Shown in pieces: positions 52,201 to 63,386 of a stretch of DNA of 64,000 nucleotides. Position 1 is the first letter of the stretch. Each line of letters opens with the position of its first letter. The DNA is from Silene conica. Taxonomy: Eukaryota > Streptophyta > Magnoliopsida > Caryophyllales > Caryophyllaceae. The stretch lies in the NCBI GenBank assembly GCA_029255685.2, contig CM055312.2:7650649-7714648 (forward strand), written 5' to 3'. The notes below the pieces were generated by a model. That model was not told the origin of the DNA, did not search any database, and saw only the letters and a program-made list of their open reading frames with translations. The position numbers and the translations under genes were made by a program.

Positions 52201-55200
52201 TATATGTTCGGTGTTGTATGACATTAGGTGGCTATGAGAACTCTAGTCACTCCCCACTGACTGTGGCGCACATGTTGTATGTGTGTAGGTACTTGATGTT
52301 GTTCTTCAGGGGGTTACGTTGAGGCTAGCGAGCGATGATCCTTCATCGATGATTTTACCCATTCGTTAGCTAGACCTTAGCTTTATGTTTTCCGTATTTT
52401 TGTGCCTGTAGGGATATGCTATCCCGGGCTGCTTTTGTATAGTACTTATATACTTATCTATGTTTTATCTTCCGCATGTTTAGTTTGTTAAAACACCTCG
52501 CATGTTTATTTATATTAAAAAGTTTTAATTCCGCTGCATTTTTGTTACTTTGTATGTTTTATATTTCCGCTTTCGCGAGGGGTTTTACATATATAATTAT
52601 AATAGTAGTTATTAGTGTCTAGTATAATTTTATTTGTGGACTAATATGACTATTGTAATTTGTTTTCTAATACGTACCGGCATTATTTTGCAGGTTTCTA
52701 TATATTTTTGGATAAGAATGGGGTCTTCGGAAAGCTTGTTAACACCATAAGAATCCCAACCCTTGGTAAGATTGTAATTTTGATCAATTTTAATCCTAAA
52801 GATGAACTTTCGATCAAGTAGTACATCTAGTTCATTCGGATAAGCCTCTGGATCCCCATGCTGTAAAACAAATTTATTAATGTTTATAGACAAATTTATT
52901 AATGTTTATAGACAAATCAGGTATAATGCATTCACATTCATAGATGGTAGTCGATTCTTTTGGTGCAAATAATTATTTTGTGCAAAAGGTGTATACCTGA
53001 AGTTGGTTCTCTCTTAAGGCTTTAGCAGATTGTTGTATCAAATCTGAGGCCTGGGAATCAAATAATATAAATATAGCATTTCCTGTATGATCTACGACGT
53101 TAACCCTTACCTTGTACCTGTGATATTAACGAAAAAGGTTTTAAAAAATGTGATGGACTTGAATGGAATATTATATATGCTTAGATTGTCAGTTTTTGGT
53201 AAAAAAAATTTGTGTGACGAAAAAAGATACCTGAGTACCACAAATTTTGCATATCCAGCACATTTGCCGTTACAAACCCATTTCCCCTTGTCATCCAACT
53301 CCACTGTGGATCTACATGTCTTGCAAGTCTCTATAAACCATCTATATTTGGTGTCAATCCCTTTAACCGTGGCTAAGGTTACAAAATATCCTTCCTGCAT
53401 AATGTAATTGATGCCTTTTGTTAAGCGGAGCATTAGAAAGTATTTAGAATTAATTTGTAAGGACTACATCATCTACTGTCTGTGATTTAGAATTAATCGA
53501 TGCTGTTCAGTCTGGATTTCTGGAACAACATTGTGTTCAGTGGCTGTTATAATATTCCTCTTACTGCACTCATGTTTTGGTTAGTACATGTTTTCTTCCT
53601 ACTGACCAGTAGGGCTATGTTGTTCAGTCTGAATTTCTGGAACAACATTCTGTTCAGTGGCTGTTATATTCTGCTTAGATTATGTTCTTCGTGCTTTGTC
53701 TGTGATGTTTTGCTCTAGTTGTGCCTGGTCTGGTTGCAGTCATGTATATTTAGCCTATAATGAACAACTTTAAGAAGCTTCTTAAGGTTTAAATGTGTGT
53801 GATCGGATATATCTTATCTTGGCTTAACTGGTCTATGGGGTTAATATGTTTCTCATTTGGTTGGTAGGTTAAGGCAATCTATAGCAAGAGTACAAACCAG
53901 AAGCTTACCTCTGCACTTTCTCTGATTTCGTCAATTGTCCTTCTTGTAGATAAATCTAGTAGCTCTCCTGCAATTGTATCAGAGTGGCTTGAAAGATGGG
54001 TCAGAGTCACTGATGGTCTACATCCACTGCCGGCTATCCTGATAATAAATGGTGAAGGTATGATGTTAATAACTTATAACACAATTGAAATCTCGGACTT
54101 CAGGGATAGGTGAACTTCTTTAAGTCCGAGATCATGCATCCCATAGACCAATTATACAATAATACCATAGACCTCTGAATAAGCTTACCTCTTTATGAAA
54201 TCTCGGACTTCAGGGATCTCGGCGTCAATCATGACTCTTGAACATATCGTATTAGATAGGTCTGAGTCTACATTAATTAGAATGTAATATTAGCAAAAGA
54301 AAAAAAATGATTGAAAAGACACAATAATAATTATTAGTCACTGCTTAGATTTTCTTAAGTCATTAGGCAAAGCATGATTTGAAGTCAGAATCCAAGACTC
54401 GCCTTATTCTAAAAAAAATATGTTCAGTGGACATAGTTATTAGTTACTGCTTAGATTTTCTTATGTCATTAGGGAAGCATGATTTGAAGTCCTTTATTCC
54501 ACAGTTCAAATTCGGGTGTCGCCTTATTCTAAAAAAAAAACACAGAAATATCCTAATCCAGAAGGGTCTTTTGAATGATACGTACTTGATTTTAAGCATC
54601 TACTAAGCATCTATGAGATCTGAAAATATGATTGTAAGGGAATTATTTTTGTAAATATACCTTTGAATGGTTTGATCTTGGCAAAGCGGATGATGATAAT
54701 AGGATGATACGCAGGATTCTCGGTGTCTTTGGAAAGGGCGTTGAACGTTTCAGTCGCCAAAGATTCCCACAAGGTACATATCAATTTGTGATTCCCGTGT
54801 AACCAAATGTTAGATAATTTTATTCGAAGAAGTGGATTAGAAATTATCGATAGAAATTATAGATATTTTTACTTGAAGTATTGAATTTGAAATACTTATT
54901 CAGCATCAATCAACTCAAGACGTAATTTTCTTTTCTTGTTTGGCGATTTCTCCAATGTACTTTTTCCATGAAGTTGACCAATGATGTCTATAGACATATA
55001 GAATTAGTATAATTAGTATATTGTGTTTTGCATTAATTTGACTATGGTTCTATTTATAGTTTCTGAAAACGCACCAATTAAGTAGTTTGTGTCGAGTCGC
55101 TTATGTATGATGTCTTTGAAAGATGCAAACTCAAAGCAAGTTTCAGGTATTATGGTGTTGGAGGATGCTGCAAATGTAGTTTTTGTAGTGAAAACTATCT

Positions 55201-55594
55201 TGTATGAATGATGTGTAGGTCTGTATTCTCCAACATTTTGGCTTACTCGAAAATTTGTCAAATATCTAATTTCACCCTCGGTTACCAGATACTTGAATTT
55301 CCACATCAATCTTTTATGGATAGTAGCTTGTATTTTGCCTCCCTATAGAAAATTAGAAATGAACAAAGTTATTATTAATATTATTTATGTTTGTCGTAAA
55401 TTGTTTAACATTTATTAGAGAATTTGTATTACCTCAGAGTCAATGAGTATAAAATCCATGTTAGTACTGTCTTGACTTTGTGCACCAACAGGAAAAACTT
55501 GTTCCCATGCATAAATAATTCGGCCACGGATGCGCCATGTCTCCTTCTCTGGTGTGATGGACTTAATAGAATCATAATTGTTAATTGATGTCAT
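49291..55594 (-). CDS. Helitron-encoded RPA1-like ssDNA-binding protein, about 11 exons
   Basis: Starts at ATG 55594 (MTSINNYDSIKSITPEKETW). Exon 1 is 55433-55594 and exon 2 is 55075-55342, including FRVSQNVGEYRPTHHSYKIV, typical of the first OB fold of plant RPA1-like proteins. Further coding blocks lie at about 54985-54903 (QLHGKSTLEKS), 54786-54662 (WESLATETFNALSKDTENP), 54245-54187, 54050-53909 (LTHLSSHSDTIAGELLDLST), 53405-53228 with four cysteines (CKTC and CNGKC), 53115-53000 (VVDHTGNAIFILFDSQ), 52865-52690 (YPNELDVLLDRKFIF), 49615-49553 and a terminal exon ending at 49291 (FCNLTPTKRM). It would coat single-stranded DNA during rolling-circle transposition. A 2964-bp solo LTR sits in the penultimate intron region. 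The exon 3 donor is not clear (in-frame TAA after DAE), so the gene may be broken. Only exons 1-2 have firm boundaries. Confidence 0.7.
49626..52589. mobile_element. Solo LTR, 2964 bp, within RPA-like gene
   Basis: Begins TGTAACATCCCG and ends GGTTTTACA, flanked by TATAT at 49621-49625 and 52590-52594. No PBS, PPT or retroelement coding sequence is inside, so it is best read as a solo LTR left by recombination between two LTRs. The TGTAACA...TTACA ends resemble long Gypsy LTRs (inference). It contains a CGCA/TGCG-rich block at about 50603-50690, two copies of a GACCCCC..GGGCAACCG block (about 51171 and 52044) and a tandem array. Confidence 0.75.
51300..51715. repeat. Tandem array in solo LTR, GATTAGGTCACAGTTT core
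   Basis: About seven units of roughly 50-65 bp. Each has CTGTGATTTGGATTAGGTCA, then CAGTTT and GCTTGCCTTTGTATTTTGAG. Confidence 0.85.
54330..54540. repeat. Two-copy tandem repeat in RPA intron
   Basis: ACTGCTTAGATTTTCTTA, then GCATGATTTGAAGTC and CGCCTTATTCTAAAAAAAA occur twice, about 110 bp apart. Confidence 0.75.
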
Positions 55595-55739
55595 CGTAGG
55601 ACAGTGAGAGTGAGTAGTGCTTGTGTGATAGTAATATGAGAGAATAATTGCTTCTGAATGACAGGATGGATTATAGAAGTATAAGAAGACCTAGTTTATT
55701 ACTTTATAGACTCAAGGCTAGATTTGGTGCGATATAGTG

Positions 55740-55950
55740 GAATGAATCACGCAGGAGGAGTCTCCTCTAGGTTTTTTCTGCTTTGTGATTTGTTAAGATT
55801 GAGTCAAAGTAGGTGTATGTGTTAATATGAAAGACTAAGTTGTGGGTATTTGTTAATCACGCAGGAGGAGTCTCCTGTATGTTTCTTTTGCTTTGTGATT
55901 TGTTAAGATTGAGTCAAATGAGATGTATTTGTTAATATGAAAGACTAAGA
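55740..55950. repeat. Two-copy tandem repeat at RPA 5' flank
   Basis: AATCACGCAGGAGGAGTCTC followed by GCTTTGTGATTTGTTAAG occurs at about 55744 and 55856, 112 bp apart. It lies upstream of the RPA-like start codon. Confidence 0.8.
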
Positions 55951-56021
55951 TTGAGGGAATATTAGATAGGAAGATTATTAGAATAAGATTTGGTAAATAA
56001 TTATAATAATAATTTTTGTGG
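55912..56021. repeat. Direct repeat flanking candidate captured segment, left
   Basis: GAGTCAAATGAGATGTATTT through GACTAAGATTGAGGG and ATTAGATAGGAAGAT to a (TAA)n tract. Closely matched at 57155-57268 with small indels. Confidence 0.75.
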
Positions 56022-56364
56022 ATGTACCATCGTCCAATATCATAAACTATGGTATCCGTATTATGATATCCGTACTATGCATCTAATTAGCTAATATTAT
56101 GTATTTGGTATCCGTATCACGCTGTATTCTGATTTTTTGTTTTAAATATTTGTATTACAGTGTAAAAAGTGCGTATCGCCTATGAGAATTAAGTATCCGT
56201 CTCAAATATTGACTCTAACAATATTATTGAACAACGACATTCAATGTTATGGTAAATTTTCAGATATAGGGTTGAATATTATAGGGAGTTGGTGTGAAGC
56301 TAATTCTGCCTGTTTGTTAGACAATATTTATGTACTATGTTGGCTATTCTAGATTGGACATTCT

Positions 56365-56568
56365 CGTTTTTTTGATGTCTTTGTTGGGTTGAAGGATCCT
56401 TTTCGGTTTCCTCCCGGAAAAGAAGATAGAAGCAGCAAAGAGGTTCTTACTATACTATTTAAGATGCAACCGAAGCTGGAAAAGGCTGCCAATGAAGAAG
56501 ATGAAATCAAGAACTATTCGGTGGGATATTTAGCACAGATGCTGCTGATGGGTAGGCACAGAAGGTAG
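56365..56568 (+). CDS. Candidate captured gene fragment, product unknown
   Basis: A plus-strand frame opposite to the Helitron genes reads GLKDPFRFPPGKEDRSSKEV, then a charged helical stretch (MQPKLEKAANEEDEIKNYSV) and YLAQMLLMG before TAG at 56566. GGTAGG after MLLM could be a donor, and a downstream frame (VDSYKEAEASHFLTKRES, about 56615-56690) could be another exon. It has richer codon-like composition than its surroundings and no ATG at its start, as expected for an internal exon. I do not recognise the parent gene. It could also be chance. Confidence 0.35.
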   Translation, partial: RFFDVFVGLKDPFRFPPGKEDRSSKEVLTILFKMQPKLEKAANEEDEIKNYSVGYLAQMLLMGRHRR

Positions 56569-57154
56569 TTGTTTAATTAATAGCAACAACTTTTTCCTTG
56601 GAACCTACTTTCAAGGGTGGACTCTTACAAAGAGGCTGAAGCAAGCCACTTTCTTACTAAAAGAGAAAGCCCAAAGTCCTTCAGGGGTTCAGCTTGATTT
56701 CTTGTGAATTCTGTTTAGTTGCTTGTCATGCTACATTTTGACAAATTTTTCTAGATTCATGATCTCCTTGTGATGTATATTCTTCCCAATTGTTTCTAGG
56801 GTGTCGTATTATGTATTCAACTTTTGAGTTTTTTAATGACAGGAAATCTGTAGATTTGGAGTTATTTGTCTGGCTTAAAGTAGAAACATTTCAGCGCTTT
56901 TTCTTTGGCAGCTAGTGTATTCATATTAATATGTTGAGATTCCACATGGGTGCCAATGGTGGAATACCGGAAATGCCATCTCATCATCAAATGTACAAAC
57001 GCTTCCCCAATATCTGTCTTTGGAGCCCATTTCACTCGGCAATCAGAAGTGTATGCGATCAGGAGAATCTGTAATTGAAGTTTGGAATCTAGCTACTAAA
57101 CCTGTATTGTAGCTTGTTTGCTGCACTGGATCTGAGTGTTTTTATTGATTCTGT

Positions 57155-57268
57155 TAGAGTCAAAGGAGATGTATGTATGTGTTAATATGAATGACTAAGA
57201 TTGAGGGAATATTAGATAGGAAGATAATTAGAATAAGATTATGTAAATAATTATAATAATAGTTTTAG
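57155..57268. repeat. Direct repeat flanking candidate captured segment, right
   Basis: Second copy of the 55912-56021 sequence in the same orientation, 1.24 kb away. The two copies bracket the segment with the plus-strand frame. Confidence 0.75.
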
Positions 57269-57341
57269 TGGATTAAGGTGGAAAGGTGGAAAAATAGGCG
57301 GGAAAAGAAGTATGGGTAGTGGTTTGTGTTTTATTATTTTA

Positions 57342-58560
57342 CTAGTTTTACGCCCGTGCAAAAATTGCACGGGTCTAATTTTATTGAATTAAAAAAATCA
57401 ATAAGAAGGTAAATAAATTTTAAAAAAATATGATTTTAGTATCGGAATAATATCAATGTAAAAGTAAAGAGAAATTATATACTTGACTTAGACGCAAATA
57501 AAACTAATGCATCTGCTTGACATTATAAAAGTACACAAAACTTATTTAGGATGACTTATCGGTTTAAGTTTAAGACGGGACAAATATATATGTAGAATGA
57601 ATAATACAAAAAAAACATTATGCATGACGAAAATAAAATGTGTCCTATAATCCATGAGGAACGATACTGACTCGTTTTAAATTTAAGACGGATAATAGCC
57701 GATAAAAAAAATATATATTTTAAAATTATGCTTACGGATTTGGTCCTAAGTTCCGAATCATCGTAATCAACCCAAATTATTTTTTAGTTCGACCATGTAA
57801 CTACCCAAAACATTCTACGACATTAGCAAAATATGATCATTTTGATAGATATCGGACCTTTTATATCGTATTTTAAATTAAATTCAACTAAAAGATTGAA
57901 TTCAACAAAAAAACTACTTTTTGTGCTAATATAGAAAATTTTTGTTTTTTACGTATATTTGCAGATTTTTAGTTGAATTTAAATAAAATTCAACTAAAAG
58001 ATTTAAAATCAACAAAAGACTATTTTTTGTTCTGATATACATGATTTTTGTTTTCTCCAATGTACCGCATTTTAATGACGACATTGGCAAAATATGATCA
58101 TTTTGATATATATCGGACCGTTGTATATCGTATTTTACCGTATTTTATCTTGTTTGGTATCTTAACTTGTATTTGATTTGATTGGAAAATATAATGTAAT
58201 TTAATTCTTGGACTAATTATTTTTGTTGTTTGTAATTTTTTGTTTTTCCGATTTAATTTTTGGACCATTAAATATCGTATTTTGTTGACCGTTGTATATT
58301 GTTATTTAAATATTTGATTAACAATAATTTGATGATATCGTATTTTATTATGACAATGACAAAATGTAATACTGCAATCAATTACTTTAATTAGGGATGA
58401 GAAAATATCAGAATACGTAATTAGAGATGAGTAAAAATCAGAATTATGAAAATAGAAGAGAAAGAAATTAAATCAGTCTAAAATTTGGTGGGCCCATAAA
58501 TTCCTTATTTCAAGGAACCAATAGGAGACATTTAAAATCTATTCCTTTTATAGGTATAGA
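57342..58560 (-). mobile_element. Nested non-autonomous Helitron, 1219 bp
   Basis: The 5' end A/TCTATACCTATAAAAGGAAT starts at 58560 on the minus strand. The 3' end has the hairpin CCCGTGCAATTTTTGCACGGG (57353-57373), CGTAAAA and CTAG at 57342-57345, then T. No coding sequence. It lies wholly inside the 40704-59619 element, consistent with a later insertion. Confidence 0.7.
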
Positions 58561-58729
58561 TATAGATATAAATGAGGAAGTTGTTGAATCACTGTAGGGT
58601 TCTAGAATAAAGAATAAAAATTGATCTTCTAAATTACAAAACCCAATTAAAGACTACAGTCATAATTCAACTAACAATTTTTTATTAGTATTATTTATTA
58701 GTATTACTTGTAACCAATGAAATCGCTGG

Positions 58730-59172
58730 AAAAAAATATAATTGGTAGAATATTTATGGAATATTGCATGGATATTTGAGATTAGTATATGGTAAACGAT
58801 TCTGATCGAATATTTATTATACATGGTAAACGATTCTGATTGGATGTTACCAATATTAGTTGTATATGGCATACGTTTTTATTCTGATTGGTAGAATATT
58901 AATATATTTGTATACCAATATTATCACGATTCTGATTTAGGATATTTTCAATGTGCTATTTATTATATTGGTAAAATTTTTATGGTAGACGACATTATTG
59001 GTAGAATATTTATGGAATATTGCATGGATATTTAGGATTAGTATATGGTAAACGATTCTGATAGAAAATTTATTATACATGGTAAATGATTCTGATTGGA
59101 TGTTACCAATATTAGTTATATATGGCATACGTTTTTATTTTGACTGATAGAATATTAATATATTTGTATATG
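58730..59172. repeat. Tandem duplication, about 257-bp period
   Basis: ATTGGTAGAATATTTATGGA to TTAATATATTTGTAT occurs at about 58740-58915 and 58997-59172 with few differences. AT-rich with GGTAAACGATTCTGAT motifs. Non-coding. Confidence 0.8.
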
Positions 59173-59479
59173 ACACCTAAAATATAGGTATTTAATTTGG
59201 TATCATTTATTAAATCATAACTTAGATGCTACACGTTTTTCTACGGTTGGAATATTGACTTGCCATATGTACACGGTTTTATTATTTATGGAATATGCCT
59301 TAAGATAATATGAATCAATTTATAATATTTTATCAAATTATTATATTCTTAGACGGTTATCACAATCAAATTAGCATATTTAATATGGAATAAATCATAG
59401 ATATGAAGTACACGATTTTATCATTTCTAGAATATTTTTTTTATTCGATTTAATTATTAAATAAATCATAGAATATATG

Positions 59480-59619
59480 ATGTGGCATAAATCAGACATC
59501 CTCATTGGTCTACGAAACATAAATTTCTGAGGGTGAATGTGAGGGCGAGAAATACTAAACGCTGAAACGATATTGCGCCACGTCAGCTAAAATACATTTT
59601 GCTTTTATAGTAATAACGA
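59480..59619 (-). repeat. Helitron 5'-terminal region, inverted relative to 60163-60305
   Basis: Read on the minus strand from 59619 this resembles the first 140 bp or so of the plus-strand element at 60163: shared ATTACTATAAAAG, GCTGACGTGGCGCAAT, GTTTCAGCGTTTAGT, CACATTCACCCTCAGAAATT and TTATGCCACATCAT. Confidence 0.8.
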
Positions 59620-60047
59620 TGATTACACTACAATTCGCCTAACAATATTTAGTCTGATAGATGAAAAATAGTCAAAAATACGTTTAATATTTTGTCTAAC
59701 CCCGAACAAGTGAATTTTTTTTATAAACATAACAAAGCCTCTCAAAAATTGCCGGTGTAGGATAAATTTGCAGTGGAAAATCAGTTTTAATTTTATATTA
59801 TTCGTCGTAATTTTCCGCTTAAGCCAAAATGTTTAAGAAATAGCAAATATTTTTGATATAGTGTTTCGTAGGACAATTCCCTAAGCAAAGATTTTGGCTC
59901 TTTATAACAAAATCCAAAAATTCCGTAGTAAAAATAAATCCGTCACATTCAATCGATTTTACTAGTATTCAGTCTAATATTGGTGTGAATTGGGGAAAAA
60001 TCTAGCAAGTACCACAAAATATATAGAGTATACGGAGTATATGTTAA

Positions 60048-60075
60048 CTAGGTTTAAACCCGTGAAATTCACGGG
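60048..60075 (-). mobile_element. Orphan Helitron 3' end
   Basis: On the minus strand: hairpin CCCGTGAATTTCACGGG (60059-60075), TTTAAAC, CTAG at 60048-60051, then T. It lies between the two head-to-head 5' ends. Its own 5' end was not found. Confidence 0.55.
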
Positions 60076-60305
60076 GCTACTTTTTAAATTTTAAATGAGT
60101 ATATATAGTTATAGACTCATAGCTAAGATATAATGATTTAGGGAGTAATTAATTTTGAATTATCATTATTACTATAAAAGAAGAATGTAATTCCGCTGAC
60201 GTGGCGCAATCAGGTTTCAGCGTTTAGTGTTTCGAGCTCTCACATTCACCCTCAGAAATTTCAGTTTTGTAGACCAATCAGAATTACTCATTTATGCCAC
60301 ATCAT

Positions 60306-61660
60306 AATAATTTAATAATTTAATAATAATTTAATATTAAAATATTAATATTCTTTAATATTCTATTATATTATATATTATATTATATATATGCCATAAA
60401 AAACCAAAATCATGCACGGATATTCTACACTGATATTTTAGGAATTAATATAATAAATATATAATATATAATATTCTATTCTATGCCATAAAAATCGTCA
60501 ATCACCACGATTCTAGGAATTTGATTTAACCGTTTCAATGCTTTCATATTTCTGCAAGTATTATTGTGTAAATATTCTCCTACCTAATTTAGAGATTGTA
60601 TTTCCTAACCTAGTAATCAATCACCACGATTCTAGGCTCAATCAAAGGAATTGAGTACCTAGCAATCTGTATATATTGTAACTATTCCAACGTTGAATGC
60701 AAGGCAAAATAATACGGAGTATCTTTTATAAATAAATTACTTTTTCTAGCCGCCACTCATCATTCTCTCACGATTTTAATATGTGTCATCAATCTTAGAC
60801 CTAAAAAAAAATCAAACAACCCAATTTGTAAGAAAATTGATGAGCATGTTCATGTTATGGCAGTGTGTTGCGTGGACAGCCTGAAATGCAAGTTTTATGT
60901 TTTTCAACAGTTTTTTCCGCTTTTGTTTTTATTTATATAAAAAAGTTCATATTTTGGGTCTAAAATAAAAGGTTTGATTGTCCTACCCATCTATGAGTGT
61001 CAAGTCTGCAATACAATAAAGAGTTAAAGATGGTGACTACTTGACTAGGCTACCCGTAGTTGTGCGACAACCAGCTAAAGGACGAGTTTGATTAGCTGCA
61101 CTATTCAACTTGATTTTCGATTCTTGGGGTTTATCTCAAATGCCGAAAGAGGAGATCATGGATCAAGTTGTACGTGAGATTAGCTGTTACACTCAACTGG
61201 ATTGATTGTTCTGATGTTCTTGATCATTTATTATTTTTAATGGTTGACAAGTTTTATTTTTTAAAGTAGTGTCTAGAAGCAGCAGTTGTCAAATTTTATA
61301 TAGAGGATGATACAAAGGAAACTAAAAATACGCCATGACGATGGATTGAATATTGAGAGATGCATGCACATCATTAACAAACTTATGCTTATAAAATGGA
61401 ATACTATTATGATATTACCCCCACAAAATACATATTATCCATTAATAAATACCATAAAAATTACGCAGAGTCCACCAATATGACAATATCACACCAAAAA
61501 TAACACATGATATATTTCCTTATTTTACATCGTTCTACCTTTACTTTCTGTGATTTCCATTATATTTTCGAGATTCTTATTTTGTATTAACAATCAATTG
61601 TTATAATGATGAATTTAAAAGATTGTTTTATTACTTTTATATACTCTTTTCGTACTAGAC
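60306..61660. other. AT-rich non-coding interior of chimeric Helitron
   Basis: No gene recognised. Includes a duplicated ATCACCACGATTCTAGG (about 60500 and 60610) and a TACGGAGTA nonamer at 60713-60721. Confidence 0.4.
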
Positions 61661-61670
61661 CTGGGCCATA

Positions 61671-62096
61671 TTTGGTAAACAGCCAATTAATATTGGCAGA
61701 ACCAAATTTCAAAAGCAGATTTGACTAGCAAAATGATTTAGCGGATTTGACTAGCAGGTTTATTTAGCAGAATTATTTTGGAGGTGTTTGGTAATTGGCA
61801 GTTTAGATTAGCAGATTGTCTAAAATCTTTATAAAATGACATATAAGGACATGAAAATTTATTTATTAAATATATAAAAGGAATGTTAATATTTTATTAA
61901 GAGGGTAAATAAGACAATTTTGTTCTTTCTAATATGCTAATCCAATATGCTGGTAGGAGTAGCATATTGGACCCCAATATACTACTTCAATATGTCATTA
62001 ACCAAACACTTTAAATAGCATATTGATAAGTCAAACATGCTAAGTCTCTCAAATATGCTGAAATTTGGCCAATATGTATTTTACCAAATAACACCC
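61671..62096. mobile_element. Possible MITE with ATTTGGTAAA termini
   Basis: The left end GGGCCATATTTGGTAAACAG and the reverse complement of the right end, CAGGGTGTTATTTGGTAAA, are similar, and TATTGGCC/TATTGGCAG motifs are also inverted. The CAGGG-type right end hints at hAT. No clear target duplication. Confidence 0.35.
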
Positions 62097-62470
62097 TGGT
62101 AAATGGGTCATTCGGGTTGTATCGGGCCAATTCGAGTCGGGTTAGTTTGGTTCATTATTTTTACAGGTTGATTCAGGTCGGGTCATTTTCGGTTTCAGGT
62201 TATTTTGTTGTTGGTCGGTTCAAGCGGGTCGGGTCATTGAAATCATGTCAATGTTTTAAGAGAGAAAACCTAATTTCAACTCATTTTTGGTTATTACAAT
62301 TATATTTTAACGGGTCATTTTTGGGTTCGGTAGCTTTGGATGGTCCACTTCGAATTGGATCAATTATAGGTCAGGGTAATTTGGTTCATTTTGGGGCCGA
62401 GTCAAATCAATTCGGACTTTAGGTCATATTCGAGTGACGTAATTTGGGTCAATTTTAGGTCTTAGCTCAG
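62095..62470. repeat. Degenerate GGGTC-type repeat, copy B
   Basis: Related to 30630-31060. An open frame of about 100 codons here follows the repeat and has no recognisable domain. Confidence 0.65.
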
Positions 62471-62704
62471 TCATATTAAGAGATAAACTATGATAGTCAA
62501 GCCACTGAAAATAGAAGCTTATACATACATTATAAAAGGCGAGACCAAATATTACTCTATAATTCCAAATAAAGAATTATTGTCTAACTAATTTTAACAT
62601 ATTAACAACACTATTATTGCGATTTTTTATATGTTTTAAACATTTATTTACATAGAACTAAAAATTATTCAACCATGTAATTCCGTGCAGTTTGCACGGG
62701 TTCT

Positions 62705-62953
62705 AAGTTTGAAAGAAGACAGTTTCCTTTAGCAGTTTGTTTCGCCATGACTATCAACAAAAGTCAAGGTCAATCTCTATCCCGTGTTGGACTTTATCTT
62801 CCAAGACCAGTCTTTACCCATGGCCAACTGTACGTTGCTATATACAGGGTCACGAGTAAGAAAGGTCTAAAAGTGCTACTTCTTGATGAAGAAGGAGGGA
62901 TGACTAATACAACAACAAATGTTGTTTACAAGGAGGTTTTCGAGAAACTGTAA
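62705..62953 (+). pseudogene. Helitron helicase C-terminal fragment
   Basis: Reads KFERRQFPLAVCFAMTINKS, then [36 protein letters not shown] and a terminal NVVYKEVFEKL before TAA. This is the last PIF1-type helicase region (motifs V-VI). It matches the end of the 42287-48139 gene but differs at many positions, so it comes from another copy or family. Its left edge abuts a Helitron 3' hairpin at about 62704; the rest of the gene is absent. Not functional alone. Confidence 0.9.
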
Positions 62954-63386
62954 TTTTCGTGTTGGGTTATCGAATTTTAATACACCCATTTAATTTATAT
63001 TTGTACCTGATTAGTTATTTTGTTCATCGTATTTGTCCGTCAAATTATGTTCCGTAAGTAATTCATCAAAAGACAGTAACTATCCAAACTACTCATTATT
63101 AGTTATTTAATCTTTTTTTTAGTCGTCTATCGTTTTTTTCTTATATACCTTATTCATTAATGTTATCATAAGTAATCCAAATATTATCATCATTACTAAT
63201 AGCTATTCGAAAATTAGTGCACCAGGAAATTCACCTTTTCACCGAATATATCTTACATTCAAACATCCCGTTAAAAAATAATTCGTTCGAATAAAGAGAA
63301 TTGCTATATATTGAAATAAATATACCGATGTCGTCTTTAAAAATAAGTGTACACAACCCCGTGATTTTTCACGGGTGTAACACTAG

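Larger units (their letters stand above)
40704..59619 (-). mobile_element. Autonomous-type Helitron, about 18.9 kb, degenerate
   Basis: The 5' end A/TCGTTATTACTATAAAAG starts at 59619 (minus). The 3' end has the hairpin CCCGTGCATTATGCACGGG (40715-40733), TTCTAAA and CTAG at 40704-40707, then T. It carries both plant Helitron genes in the same direction: RPA-like (55594-49291) and Rep/helicase (48139-42287). The pairing of ends is supported because the related element at 60163 has the same kind of 5' end and a GCACGGGTTCTAA-type hairpin. It contains a nested Helitron (57342-58560), a solo LTR (49626-52589) and a possible captured fragment. The helicase is inactivated. Confidence 0.65.
60163..63386 (+). 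mobile_element. Chimeric Helitron, 3224 bp
   Basis: The 5' end A/TCATTATTACTATAAAAG at 60163 is of the same family as 59619. A first 3' hairpin of that family (62683-62700) lacks its CTAG. It runs directly into helicase C-terminal coding sequence, which ends in a second family's 3' terminus: hairpin CCCGTGATTTTTCACGGG (63358-63375), spacer and CTAG at 63383-63386, then T. Reads as one element that passed its own weak end and took in downstream sequence, though two overlapping remnants are also possible. Confidence 0.5.

Noticed and set aside
59626-59863. Possible CACTA element (CACTACAATTC ... GATATAGTG)
   Set aside because: The terminal sequences beyond CACTA do not match each other and no 3-bp target duplication is present.
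62117-62422. 101-codon frame
   Set aside because: Falls in the GGGTC-type dispersed repeat; no recognisable domain and related copy at 30.6 kb is not open.
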